Positions 1 through 38,200 of a stretch of DNA of 64,000 nt are shown here, one piece after another. A model generated the notes under the pieces. It had not been told where the DNA came from and did no database searches. It saw only the letters and a list, made by a program, of their open reading frames with translations. Within the stretch, counting starts at the first letter, position 1, and each line of letters opens with the position of its first letter. The position numbers were made by a program, and so were the translations under genes. The stretch covers positions 744,001 through 808,000 of the forward strand of contig NC_084672.1 in NCBI RefSeq assembly GCF_028389875.1, given 5' to 3'. The stretch comes from Rhea pennata. Lineage: Eukaryota; Chordata; Aves; Rheiformes; Rheidae.

Positions 1-146
1 AAACCTCTGCTTCCTCTTTGGTAAATTCCTACTGTCATTGCTAAAAGAAGAGGAGATAGAGCTTTCTGAAATCTTCTGTCTTCTGTAAGATAAGTGGTCC
101 ATGAGGAATGCTCAGAGAGCCATGCAAACCTATTCTTGGTGGGGTT

Positions 147-184
147 TTTTTTTTGTTTTTGTTTTTTGTTTTTTTTTTTTTTTT
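147..184 (+). repeat. T-rich low-complexity run in a CTSH intron
   Basis: An almost pure T run interrupted by a few G residues. No flanking element is recognisable. The rest of 1-719 is intronic; I see no earlier CTSH exon there. Confidence 0.7.
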
Positions 185-719
185 AAGAGACTCCTCACTT
201 TCTCAGTCTTGTCCTTGTGAATGCATCCTCATCATGCTTCCCTTCTATTGCCTCTGCAAGATCCACTCCATGGAGATGGCAGAGGAGGGGAGCAGCTTCT
301 TGCTGAAGATTGTCAGTCTGTTGTCATCCCCCTACTAGGTAGCCAGGGACCCTGGCTGTAGCATCCAGTCTGCAGGGCGGGCACAGATTACAAGAAAAGG
401 TTTTCTGCCTTCTTTAGGCTTCTGCATTGGTGTTTGCCCCTGGGGACTAGACTCCCCTGCAGAATGAGAGACTCCCATGCCCGTGTAGGACCATACCAAA
501 CAGGGTGATGGATTAGGCCAGAAGGTCCCAGGTAGGAAGACAGTGAGGGAACAGACTGGAATTCATGCTTTTAGGGGGTTAGAATACACAGCCCATCCTT
601 CCCCTTCTTCCCACTTCAGTGGGAGGGGAAGGGAGACCGCAATAGTTGTGGGTTTGCTCTACAGCAGCTGCTGTGTTACTGTCCTAATTCATCTACATTC
701 TGGCTGTGTTGTTTTGCAG

Positions 720-4950
<4,231 letters not shown>

Positions 4951-5024
4951 GAGGGGAGCGCAGGCTGGTGAAGGCAGCCACTGAAACGTGAACAACTCAT
5001 TGTATAGGAATTTCTAAATGCTAA

Positions 5025-5030
5025 AATAAA
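5025..5030 (+). terminator. CTSH: CTSH polyadenylation signal AATAAA
   Basis: A canonical AATAAA lies 75 bases after the CTSH stop codon, implying a very short 3' UTR of about 100 bases. A second AATAAA-like run near 5752 is further away and probably unrelated. Confidence 0.75.
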
Positions 5031-5929
5031 CAATCTGAAGAAAAACAAAGAACAAAATCAGTTGAAATTTGTTCCATGCAGGTAGATTCCTCTGCTTGCA
5101 CAAAGCTTCTTACAGCAGGTAGATCTATGCCGTCTTCCGTATTCCCCAGCCCAAAGCAAGCATGCAAGCCTGAACGGACCTTCCAGGTCTGAGAGCCAGA
5201 AGCTCCTGTCTTCTCATCCCAGTGCAATGCCCTTATTGTGTACCTGGCTCTCTCTGCACTAACACAGGGCACGAACCATCTACTGAGATAGGATGTTGTT
5301 GAGGGGAGGGTGGCCGATTAGATCAGAGAGCACTTTGAACATGCAAAGGCCAAGCAGTTGTTATCAGACAAATTTTGCCAGTCCAGTTTTGAGACGCTGT
5401 GGCAACATTTACCCCATTTCTAAGGTGACTGTTCCTGCTCACCAGACCTAACTTAAGGGGATTTTTCTAATTTCTTCGAAGGCAATTTTTCTTTTCAATT
5501 CAGAAAGTGATGTGATTAAGTTTTAATCTATTTTCATTGAATATTTTAGTATTTTTGTAAAGAATTTGGTTGTATTAATGAAAATACTGAAGAAAGGGGT
5601 GATTTTTCTTTTAGGAATCAAGGCATGAGCTATAAGTTTAAAAGCATGCAGTTTTGAGAGAAGCCCTGACACCAGTAGGGGGCATTTCTGTTAAATATTA
5701 TTTCATGTTAAAGTATTGCTACTGACTTATTACAGTGTACTATCGGAGAAAATAAAAACGACTTGTCGCTTGTGCTACAGCTTTCTTTCCTCTCCCTCCC
5801 TCCCTCCCGCCTTACAGAGGTGTTAACCAGTTATACTATGAAGCGCAGGGGAGGCTGCACTAACGTCCGAAGTTCTGGCTTTCTGGTTACGAACCAGTAT
5901 CGACTCCTTCGTCGGGAACAGCGCCTGCG
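5031..5929. other. CTSH-BLM intergenic spacer
   Basis: About 0.9 kb of ordinary, mostly AT-rich DNA between the CTSH poly(A) signal and the BLM CpG island. There is a short CT-rich tract near 5785-5815. I see no gene or recognisable repeat. Confidence 0.6.
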
Positions 5930-6338
5930 GGGCGCCGGGCTCCAGAAGCACGGGCTGGCGAAAGATTAACGGTTGAAAGCGTGCTTCAGGCTGCGGGGGC
6001 ACCATGCCCGGGCGGCGGGGGGCGACGGCCCGCCGCGCTCCACGGCGAGGGGCAGCCCCGAGGCGCCGCGTCTCCCCGCCCGGGCTCCTCCTCTCACAAG
6101 CGCCGGCGGCTGCGCGGGGCAGCGGGCACCGCCCGCCATTTTGTGAGGCGGAGCGGAGCGGCGCCGCCACGCCCCGGAAGCGGAAGCGCTGCGGCCACTT
6201 CCGCTCCCGCGGCCTCCGGCCAATGGGGAGGCGCGCGGCGGCGGCTCGGCGCCGAATGCGAAGGCGGCGCGCGGCGGGCGCGGGGCGGCGCGGCGGGCGC
6301 GGCGCGGAGGGCGCCCCCCGGCGGCGGGGCGGCGCGCC

Positions 6339-28162
<21,824 letters not shown>

Positions 28163-28285
28163 CTAGTAAATGTAAATACTGTATAAAAGTGTACCATTAA
28201 GATGTAATCATTTTTGTTAACCTTTCATTTGCTAAGCGTTACTGAAATAATGTGTACATTTTGTCAAATACAGAAGTGTGTGTTA

Positions 28286-28291
28286 AATAAA
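28286..28291 (+). terminator. BLM: BLM polyadenylation signal AATAAA
   Basis: Canonical AATAAA about 125 bases after the BLM stop codon, followed by T- and GT-containing sequence. It implies a short 3' UTR. Confidence 0.8.
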
Positions 28292-29039
28292 TGTTTTTAG
28301 ACTCCGAAGTTTATTTGGAACTTCCTTCTTGCTAAGTATGAGCATTATAAACAAACATGAGTTCTTATTAGTTTTAGAAGCCCTAGCCTTTCCATTGCAA
28401 TGATTATTTTAAGCCTGCTTTACAGCTAACTTGGGTACACTTAAGATCACAAATCAAAAGCAGTTAGTGGAGCTGTGAATTGTAAAGATGTGCTTGTAGA
28501 GGACATTCCTCATTGCCTCCGTTCTCAGTTGCATAAGTAGTTCAGAGCTAGATAGTTGAACTGTTCCTAGGAAATTTAACTCTGGGGATGCCAAGCTTAC
28601 ATATCCAATGTAATTTAAGTTCTGTAGGGTGCAATTTTTGCCTCAGATATTGGGGCTAGAGACGTGCTGGGAAGCTAGGTGTGGACAGAAGCTGTGGAGC
28701 TACTGCTTAGTGAAGGGCGTGTGCTTTGCTCTTGGCTTCCCTTTTCCCACCTTGCACGCGGTAATCCTTGGGTGTGCCGAGCAGGGGTTCCGATATGCAC
28801 GTTTCTGCAGGTGTGTGTGTTCAAACGCAGAGCAGAGCACATTCTGAAGGATCCGTTTGCTTCATTGCCTGTGAAACACAGGCGTGGAGGATTTCTTCAG
28901 CTCATCTGAGCAATGAGTCCGTGATAGCTAGTCTAATTTTATTACCCATCTTAGGTGAATTTGGCGTACCCAAGACTCTTTCAATTAATCTTACTGTTAA
29001 AAACACGCACTTCCCTCCCGAACGTGTCAGGCTGTAGTT
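28292..29039. other. BLM-WDR76 intergenic spacer
   Basis: About 0.75 kb of unremarkable sequence between the BLM poly(A) signal and the WDR76 CpG island. It holds a few short open frames with no recognisable motif. I see no repeat. Confidence 0.6.
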
Positions 29040-29296
29040 TTGCCCTACGCCGGCCTGCGCCGCGGCTCGGCGCCGGGAAGGGCCGGCTCGGCTCGGCTCC
29101 GGGCTGCGAGCGGGGCCGGGCCGCGCCAGGCCGGGGCCTCCGCGGCCTCCGGCGGGAGGCGGCGCCCGGCGGGAGGCGGGCCGCGGGCGGGAGCGCGGCC
29201 CCCGGCGGGAGGCGGGCCGCAGGCCGCGGGCGGGAGCCCCTCGCCGGAGCGGGAAGCGGCCGCTCCGCCCCGCCGAGCCGCGTCCCGCCGCCCGCC
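29040..29296 (+). promoter_or_regulatory. WDR76: WDR76 CpG-island promoter
   Basis: GC content jumps sharply at about 29040 and continues through exon 1. There is no TATA box near the ATG at 29297, and GGCGGGAGGCGG-type direct repeats (Sp/KLF-like) occur at 29150-29215. The ATG lies in CCGCCATGG, a good Kozak context. The transcription start was not determined. Confidence 0.65.
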
Positions 29297-32200
29297 ATGG
29301 CGCTCTCGCAGCCGGGCGCCGCCGAGGCTGAGGAGCCGTCGCCGCGCAGCCGCCAGCAGATGCAGGTCGGGCCCGGCACGCAGCCCGCCGCGGCCGCCGT
29401 GCGCAGCGCCGAGCACGCGGCGCCGGGGAGCGGGCCTGGGGCGGTGGGCCGGGATGGGGGAGCGGGGCCGCGCGGGGAGGGCGGGAATGGCGCTGTGAGG
29501 AGAAGGAGGGATGGAGGGACCCGGGCCGCGAGGGGAGGGGAGGAATGGAGGGACCCGGGCCGCGAGGGGAGGGCGGGAATGGAGGGACCCGGGCCATGAG
29601 GGAGGCGGGATGGGGGGACCCGGGCCGTGAGGGGAGGGGAGGAATGGAGGGACCCGGGCCGCGAGGAGAAGGCGGGATGGGGGGACCCGGGCCGTGAGGG
29701 GAGGGGAGGAATGGAGGGACCCGGGCCGGGAGGGGAGGGGGAAGAATGGAGCGACCCGGGCCGGGAGGGGAGGGCGGGAATGGAGGGACCCGGGCCGGGA
29801 GGGGAGGGGAGGAATGGAGGGACCCGGGCCGCGAGGGGAGGGCGGGAATGGAGGGACCCGGGCCGTGAGGAGAAGGCGGGATGGGGGGACCCGGGCCGTG
29901 AGGAGAAGGCGGGATGGGGGGACCCGGGCCGGGAGGGGAGGGGGAAGAATGGAGGGACCCGGGCCGGGAGGGGAGGGCGGGAATGGAGGGACCCGGGCCG
30001 TGAGGAGAGGGGGAAGAATGGAGCGACCCGGGCCGTGAGGGAGGCGGGATGGGGGGACCCGGGCCGTGAGGAGAAGGCGGGAATGGAGGGACCCGGGCCG
30101 TGAGGGAGGCGGGATGGGGGGACCCGGGCCGTGAGGGGAGGGGGAAGAATGGAGCGACCCGGGCCGTGAGGGGAGGGGGAAGAATGGAGCGACCCGGGCC
30201 GTGAGGGAGGCGGGATGGGGGGACCCGGGCCGTGAGGAGAAGGCGGAAATGGAGGGACCCGGGCCGGGGGTCGCCGCGGGAAGGGCCGCGCCGATCTCGC
30301 CGCCTCCCGCCGCAGGAGCGCACCCCGCCGGGCGGCGCCGAGCCGCGGCCGAGCGCCGGGCGGGCCGAGCGCGGCGCGGGCGCGGCGCGGCAGCTGCGCG
30401 TCCTCCTCACGCCGCTCGCCGTGGCGGGCCGCCGCCTGCCCCAGAAGCGCCTGCTGGCGGCCTACGCGGGCGGCGGCGCGGGCAAGAGGCTCTGCCTGGG
30501 GCCGCCGAGCCCCGCCGGCCCGGAGGGCCTGGGGGATGTGGACAGCGACGGGAGCGACGCGGGAGACGCTGCCCCGGTGAGTAGCGGCGCCTCCCGCCCG
30601 CTCCCGCTGTCCCCGAGCAGCAGTGCGCTGGCGACCGCTCGTGCGGCTGCGGAAGCGGCTGTTCCGCAGCGCGCGGGACGCGCCCGCGTTGCGGTCGTCG
30701 AAGCAGAGTTGCAAGAGACTACGCTGCTGGGCGCTGCTGGACTGCGTTTTACCCTCCCAGGGTGCCTAAAGGATGAGCAAATGTGTATAAAACCCTGGAA
30801 GCAAAACCACAGATGTTGCGTGCTGATTGCCATCTTCCAGGGTCCTTTATGGATCAGTAATAGGCGCAGTCATAGGAGCTGAATGTTTTTTCAGTGCTCA
30901 TTTATATAAAATTATCTCTTCAGATTGTCTAATCCACTTTACCAGCTATACGATATAAAAACGATCTAAGACTGCATTCTATTTACGTACCATATGTGCC
31001 TTACTGGTAAAGTTTTGTCAAATAGCTTCACTTTATTAAATGTCTGTTTTAGTTCTAGGAAAATCTGAGGAACTAGCCCTTTCTGTATAATTTATGCTAG
31101 TAATAACTTCTGTGATGCAATCTAGTAGTTAGGTAGACAAAGGTGTTAGTATTGATGTACAGTTACTCCAGTTTGGTTTTGTTGTCGTTGATTATGAATA
31201 TATTGAACCACAGACACTCATAATTTAGAGACTCACTTCTCAGAAGTCTGAGACATCTCTAGCATGCTACCTGTTGTTATAGTAATTGGTTTTCCTTTTT
31301 GTAGGATGAATCTTCACAATTATCAGCCTATGAAAGGAAAAGACTAAAGAACATTACAGAAAATGCTAAATTCTTTGCCTCTCTAAAGCTGCATGAGGTT
31401 TGTATACATTTTGACTGCAGTCAATACTCTCTCTCAGTAATTGCTATGTAGGAAGCTACCCATCGTTCTAACAGACAGTTCCTCCCTAACAGAGACAAGT
31501 ATGTGAGGAAAGCCATGAAAACTTCCAAAGTCACCAGGACTACTCTGCCTGAATTATTCTCTAAAGCATTTTTTTTATGTTGCTACTAGATTTTTTTTTA
31601 AGAGGGGAAATCGTTAGTTAGATTTATAAGAAGTTAGGGGAAAAAATCCATTTATGCAATATTCTGTAAACCCAACCCATACTAGTATGAGTGCACTCAG
31701 AGCCTCTGACCCTGTAGGACCAGATGCAGTGGCTCTTAGGTAACCAAACACACACATAATCTGCTTTCATATGATGGTGCTTGTGTTTGTGTTCTGGGTA
31801 ATGTTACTGGCTGTACATGCACCATCCTGCTTGCTTGTTTTAACGTGTATTCCTGCCTCTTCAGGTGCACTGGCATTCTCCATCCAGGTGATTGAGCACT
31901 TGCATTTTAGTCTCAACACGTGCACATTACCTGGTTGCCTAACTGAAAGACCACAGAGCCTTAAAGGCACCATGTATGACAGGTCTCAGGTTGTCAGGAC
32001 AGTTTAGCTCATAGTCCTGTGCCTGAGAGGCTCTTGGGAAAGAAGCTTGCAGGACTTGGGCAGCTAGAATCCTTCCCCCATATAAGATCCAGTCTGGGTC
32101 ATAGGTCGGACACATATGTTGTAATTCTGTCTGTTTTGGAGAGAGAGTTTAAAAAGTTAAAGTAATAAAATTTTAAATGTTATCTGAATTAGTGGATCCA

Positions 32201-35200
32201 ATTCTGCACTACTTCTCTCTCCTAGTTTTTTAAAACTCGTAATATATTCCTTTTCTGGCAGCAGTGAGTGAACTCCTTCCTCAAATGGCTACATATTTAC
32301 TTGATTATTACTAGACTGCAAGACGTGGTTGGGCCTGTCTGGGAGACAATAAGACTTTTTACCACCAAGACTCATACTTGAGTAAAAGTAATACCTCTTC
32401 TAGTTATTGTAAGAGAGGACAGTAAAGACAAGGAATATCTGACTGCAGTCACAGCAGTGACTGCATAGTGATGAAGAATAGCAAAGGGAGCTGTAGAAAG
32501 CTCAATTACTCAATTCAATTCAGCTCAATTCAATTAGAAGCATTCTAGTTGTGATGATATCGTGTACTGTATGGGCTGCCAAAACTGAGAAGCAGGTAAA
32601 TCATTTTGTGCCAGGTTTCCTGTTGCTTTGGGTAGAGTAGTGTTGGTGCAATGGTCTTACTGGTGGGTATGTCTAAACTGCACTTTGGTGAAGTTTCCTG
32701 ACTGCAGCATAGACATTCTTGTGTAGCATTTTAGACCTCTTCCTGTCTGTGTACACACACAAATACTGACGTTAGATTTCAAGCTTTTTCTTCATAGCTG
32801 CCTGTGAAGAAGCAGCGTTTTGGACAAAAGCTGAATGTGTGTTTTTATCTGTTTTATTGTATGACTGCCTGTAGTGTTTTTGATTTGATTCTTTTGACAT
32901 TGCAACATACCTGTGTCTTTCTTGGAGTCTAAATGAGCTGAGTAGTGCATGTCTTTAAAATGTAATAGAGAAAAGATTGTGGGTGGAGGCCTCTAGTTAC
33001 AGATTCTACTTTAAATGTTGCTATCTGGTACATAACATTTAGAGTATTTGCTTTGCTTCATTAAAAAAACATCTACAGAACATCCAGACAAGCTATGCTA
33101 TTTTCCTATACGCTGCGCACAGAAATTAGGGAATTCTTGCTGGTACATGGAAGACTAGTGCAAAGCAGAAATAGCACAGCTTGATATTTAAATATCCTTT
33201 TTTATTATTTATATTGTAAATAATTACAATATAGCTTATTACAGAATTTAGATAATTTTATTTTGTGCAGGCTGTTCTTTTATGCTTGTTACATACTTAG
33301 TTTTTTTTCTGCTTTTCAAGTCAGCTGCAAGACTTCACAAAATTGCATCTAAAGTACAATCTCACACCACCAAAAGGTAAAAATAACTCTATATGAGATT
33401 TGTATCGTTGTTCCTTTGTTGTGTCTTTGCTGGCGAGAAGTCCCTCTCTAAAGTGATATCTGAGTAACTGATAATTTTAAGGTCTGTAAATTCATGAAAA
33501 GCTAGATCTCTAGGTAGAGTTTCTTCCCTGCTGTCCTTCAGGAAAAAAAAGGGCTGTATAAATATTTTATCAAATTACAGAAGTTATTCTTTATTTATAT
33601 TAAGGTATTCCAAGTACAGTTTTTTTTTCTTACACTGTTTTGCATAATGGTTAAAGGAAAAGAAATGTTAAATAATGAAAATGAATAATAAGGGGAATGG
33701 GAAAGAAGGAGAAGAAAGAAAGAGATAAAGGAGAGAAAAGATAACTAGTATGAATAGAAGAACAGACTTTGCAATGCCAAGCAAAGCAGGAAGAAGCTTA
33801 AGTACAGAATAGAGTTGTATACATGATGAAAGAAAGTAGAAAAAGAAGACTAGACTAATAAATAGAAATATGATGGAGAGGGCTGGGAAGAAAAGCAGCA
33901 GTGGCAGGATGCATTAGAAGTGGGGAAAAATGTAATATGTATTTATTGCTAAGTAAAAAAAAGCTTTATTTTTTGCTCTTTGTTGCTGTCATTGAAAGAG
34001 AAATTAATCACGACATTCATAGGGTGAATCAAAACCATTTATGTTATAAATATGGGGCAAGGTATTAGAACTATGTATCTGAACCTATTTTGTGGTCTTC
34101 TGCTTAACTGTAGAGAGCTTATTTTAATTGTGTATGTAATTCTGAAATGTTTCAATTCTTCTAGGGCTAAGCCAAAAAAGACAGAAGATGAACCAGTACG
34201 TCGAAGATCTATGCGTTTACAAAGAATAGACCCATCAGGAGTTCCAATGCCAGAAACACCTGCCAAGCCCGAAGCAGAGGAATATGTAAGATGGGGAAGG
34301 GTTAAAGGAGACATGCATATACAGAAAGCTTCATAGAAACAGGATAGCCATGTTAAGTGCTTTGAAGTGCTGGTGAACTTGACTGATGCTACTTGTCATT
34401 ACTAGGCTTTTTCTAAAACCTGTAGCCATTTGGGAAATTGTTACACAATATTAGTAATAAAGGGTAAATTCTTTCATCCTCAAGCATCTTAAATAGGAGG
34501 CTTCTCATGTCCTCTCTGAAAGTTGGTCAATATTCTACGACTCAGACTGATGAAACGGTATGGTTTTGGATGATCTGTAGGATCTTGAGGTAAAACATTA
34601 TGCATTTTTCAACAGCCCATGTGTTCTGAGCAGCTGTAAATTCCAAATTTTATTACTCTGTTTTAATGTTACTTCACTGTAACTTTTGATACAGTTTATT
34701 TTTCTTTGAAATATTTACTGCCTTATTTGAAGTAGTTATATAGCAACAAGTAAAAATTCTATTGCATTGAGAGATGGAAATTTAAATCTTCCACATTGCT
34801 GCAGAATAAAGGTATCTCTCTTTAATACAGTTCTTGAAGATAAAGCTTGTGGAGTATCAGGAAGGAGAGGAAAAATTATGGAGCAGCTGTTTGTCTTTGC
34901 TGTTGTGTGCAACAAAATTCTATTAATCTTTTCTATAAGATATTTTGATACAGACCTTTGTTTTTATATCATGTATTCTCAGAATATCTTGTGTGTAGAA
35001 AGTTAACAATTCACCCTATTCGTAGTCTTAGCTGATTTAAGTTATGAAAATTACTAATACCGTTCCAGCCTCGAGTTCCAGCTGGACCTCTGTTGATGGT
35101 TCCAGAAAATCAGATGGAGAACAGTAAGTTGACAGAGGAATTCTTGACTATGTGGACAAGGATAAGTGAGGTATTACTAGTTTTAATTAATTATTTTTTA

Positions 35201-38200
35201 ATAACATAATTTGAGTTCTAAGTAATCTAATCCTGATAGCTATCTATTTTCCTTTCTATCTGTAGGCAAAATTTAATGATACTGAAAAGTGTACATGTGA
35301 CGTGGAAAGGTAATCTGAAAACAACAGCTAAAATCTAGGTACTGTCTAGTTCATTCTTTCTTGTCTTGAATAACTAATATCTTAATGATGTCTAGATACC
35401 AGGCCAGCCTGAACAGTATGACCCTCAGTGAAGAAAACGTTAAAAAGGTTGTGAAAAATCGAATATATTCTATGGCTATCCATCCTTCTGAAAGCACCAT
35501 CTTTGTGGCAGCTGGAGACAAGTTTGGGCAGATTGGTCTCTGGAATGTTGTAAGTTGCTTGTGTGCTCTTTACCTGGCATAGCTGTTTATTGCAGGATGG
35601 GGCAACACACAGATGGGGCACAACCTGCAATGGCATTTTGTCGGGCTTCCAATAGTGTTATGTGCTTTTCCTACTCTTACAAGTAACACCAGGGGGTCTA
35701 TTAATTTGAGGCTCACTACAGTTGCTTGAGAGGTTTGTCTGGTCCTTGGCAAGCCCTAGTTTAATGGAAGGAGAAGGTTGCACTTAATTTTATGGAGGAG
35801 AAGGGAAGAAAACAAGTCACTGGCAGAAAGAATATTATCAGCAAGCACTAAAATTACAATTCACTGTTGAAAGATTCAGGGCCTAGTTATAGTACTTGGG
35901 TAACAATACCATAATTAATTTTTGGAGAAGGAGGGGAGATGCATGCACATGTATTTGAATTTTTTTGCGTTTGTATGATTTTTTGATAGTTTCAGAAAGT
36001 CACTGTTGTTTCAGAAGGCAGAAATAAATTTTTTTTGCCAATGTATGTTTGCATATATTTACACATATTGTTTCTGAAAAATAGCTTAGCATTTGAGGCT
36101 TTGAAAACTTTGGGTAGCTTTGCAGATGGTCTTACCATGGTTTTTGAATTGTCTTAGTCCTGAAAAAAGAATTTTTGTCCCTGTCTTACATCTTTACAAC
36201 CTCCTCCCAGTCTTCTACTATAATCCCCTGTCATCCAAATGTGCTTCTTGTAATCCACATAAATGCAAACTTTCCTTTCATTCTTTGCAATGCTGTTAAC
36301 CTCTCCTTTAGAATCTGTTTTGAGTCATTTCTGCTTTGACAGCTTCAGGAAATTGGTCAGCTAACTTTAGCTATGAGACTTTTATTCAGTTCTAAAAAAG
36401 TTTAAATGTTCCTTACAATTTAGAAAGCTCAAATTGTGCAGATGCTGTTACTACCTGCAAAGGACTGTGATGTGACTGGTAGATTAACATCTCTGAATGC
36501 TACAAGCTCTCTTTGTGGTTTTCGGAAGGCATTTCAGGTGGTAGCCTAGCTACATTAAAGCTGCCTTTTTCCCCCTTGCTTTTTCTTTTTTATTTTCCTG
36601 AAGTGAGTTGGACTTCACCATATTTAGGAGCAGAGTAACTGTTGTGGAATGAATTAGTACTTGTTCCAAAATGGACTCTTCCATTTCTTTTAAAATGTCA
36701 CAGCTGCAATGTTGTCAATATTATAAGGGAAGATACAGGTTATTTATAATTTACATTCAATTTAGGATAACGTAATTTAGCTTTAGCTTAGAATTACGTA
36801 ATTAACATAATTCTAGTATATAGATACTCTGTATGAATGACATGTACATCTGTTTGGTCTTCAGCAAGGAATTCAGATGTAACTGAGAAAACAATTCTGT
36901 CAGTTTAAAAAAAAAGCAAAATATTGATACCAGATGCTCATAGCCAGATACAGTATTGATGGCTGTAATGACACAGAATTGTACTTAGATTACAGCAAGA
37001 AGTTGCAGTTTTTGCTGTTTAAGAAATAGAATTCTGAAATTGAATGAAAAATCTTATTAGTCTTTTGAGCTGAAGTATTTGCATAGTGGTGAAAATGGTA
37101 CCAGAAGGGAAACCCAAGCCTGGCAGTGGTAGTGTGTTGAATAGTCTGTGTGAGGACAGTTATCTCTTTCATGCAAAGGTGGAGTTCCCTTTGTAAGATG
37201 TGAGCCTGGGCAAGCTGTGTTGATTTGCGCTGCTGGTCCTACAGAAGCAGTCTTGCTGCCAGTGTTAGCTATTCTGATTCCCAGCACCTTCACATACGCT
37301 ACTGGTTCCTCTCTACAGTTATTCAGAGTAGACTGAGAACGCTTGCAAAATAGAGACTTTAATTTGAAAATTGTAGTAATTAAGAGAAATAATCATAATG
37401 GTTAGCATCTGTGTCCATCAAATCTCAATTGTTTTTCAGAACTGTAAGACTGAAGAAGGAGCACGTGTCTTTATTCCACATAATTATCCAGTCAGCTGCA
37501 TGTATTTTTCTCCATTTAATCCTGCTCACTTGCTGTCTCTGAGCTACGATAGTCTACGATGTGGTGATGTTACTAGAGCTGTCTTTGATGAGGTACGTGT
37601 TCCCTTGGTTATACTGCAGATTCCTTAGAAATCTCTCAGCATGTACTCCTATGAGGTCCTGTTCTCACCGTACCTAAATTATTATTTGTCAGTTGTTTTG
37701 TTAACAAGAAAGCTGAAAATTCCATTTCTACAAGGATACATGAAGTAAACTTTAATTAAACATTATAAACGTGGAGAGGGTTACTAGTCAATAAACAATA
37801 GTCACAGCTTGGGCGCTCCCAATTTCCTTCCTGCAGAGGCAGTTGCAATTTCATACTGAAATTAATTTCATATCTCCTTACTTAAGCAATATATGCCTCT
37901 TTCCTTTTTGAAAAGAATGCTTTTTAAAGATAGCAAATGCAAACAATTTGAAGAACAAAATCTTACCAAAAGCTATCATAAAACTCATGAGTTGACTTTG
38001 TTCTTCTCAGGCTCGAAGTGAGCCAATGCTGTGAGTGATTGTTGCAAGTTGGACAGAATAATTAAGGCGCTTCTTGATGCTTGCTTGCTTGCTCTGTTTA
38101 TTTTTTGATAGATACGTCTGCATTGATCAGATCTCCAACATTAGAAAATATAATAGGCTACAACAATTTGTAGCTTTTTTTACAAACTGTTTGCAAACAG

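Noticed and set aside
5750-5760. AATAAA-like site as the real CTSH poly(A) signal
   Set aside because: A canonical signal already exists 75 bases after the CTSH stop. This one is 0.8 kb further and abuts the BLM promoter.
28902-30714. Minus-strand frames of 502 and 577 codons over WDR76 exons 1-2
   Set aside because: These are Pro/Ser/Arg repeats produced by the intron 1 minisatellite read backwards, and they overlap the real coding exons.
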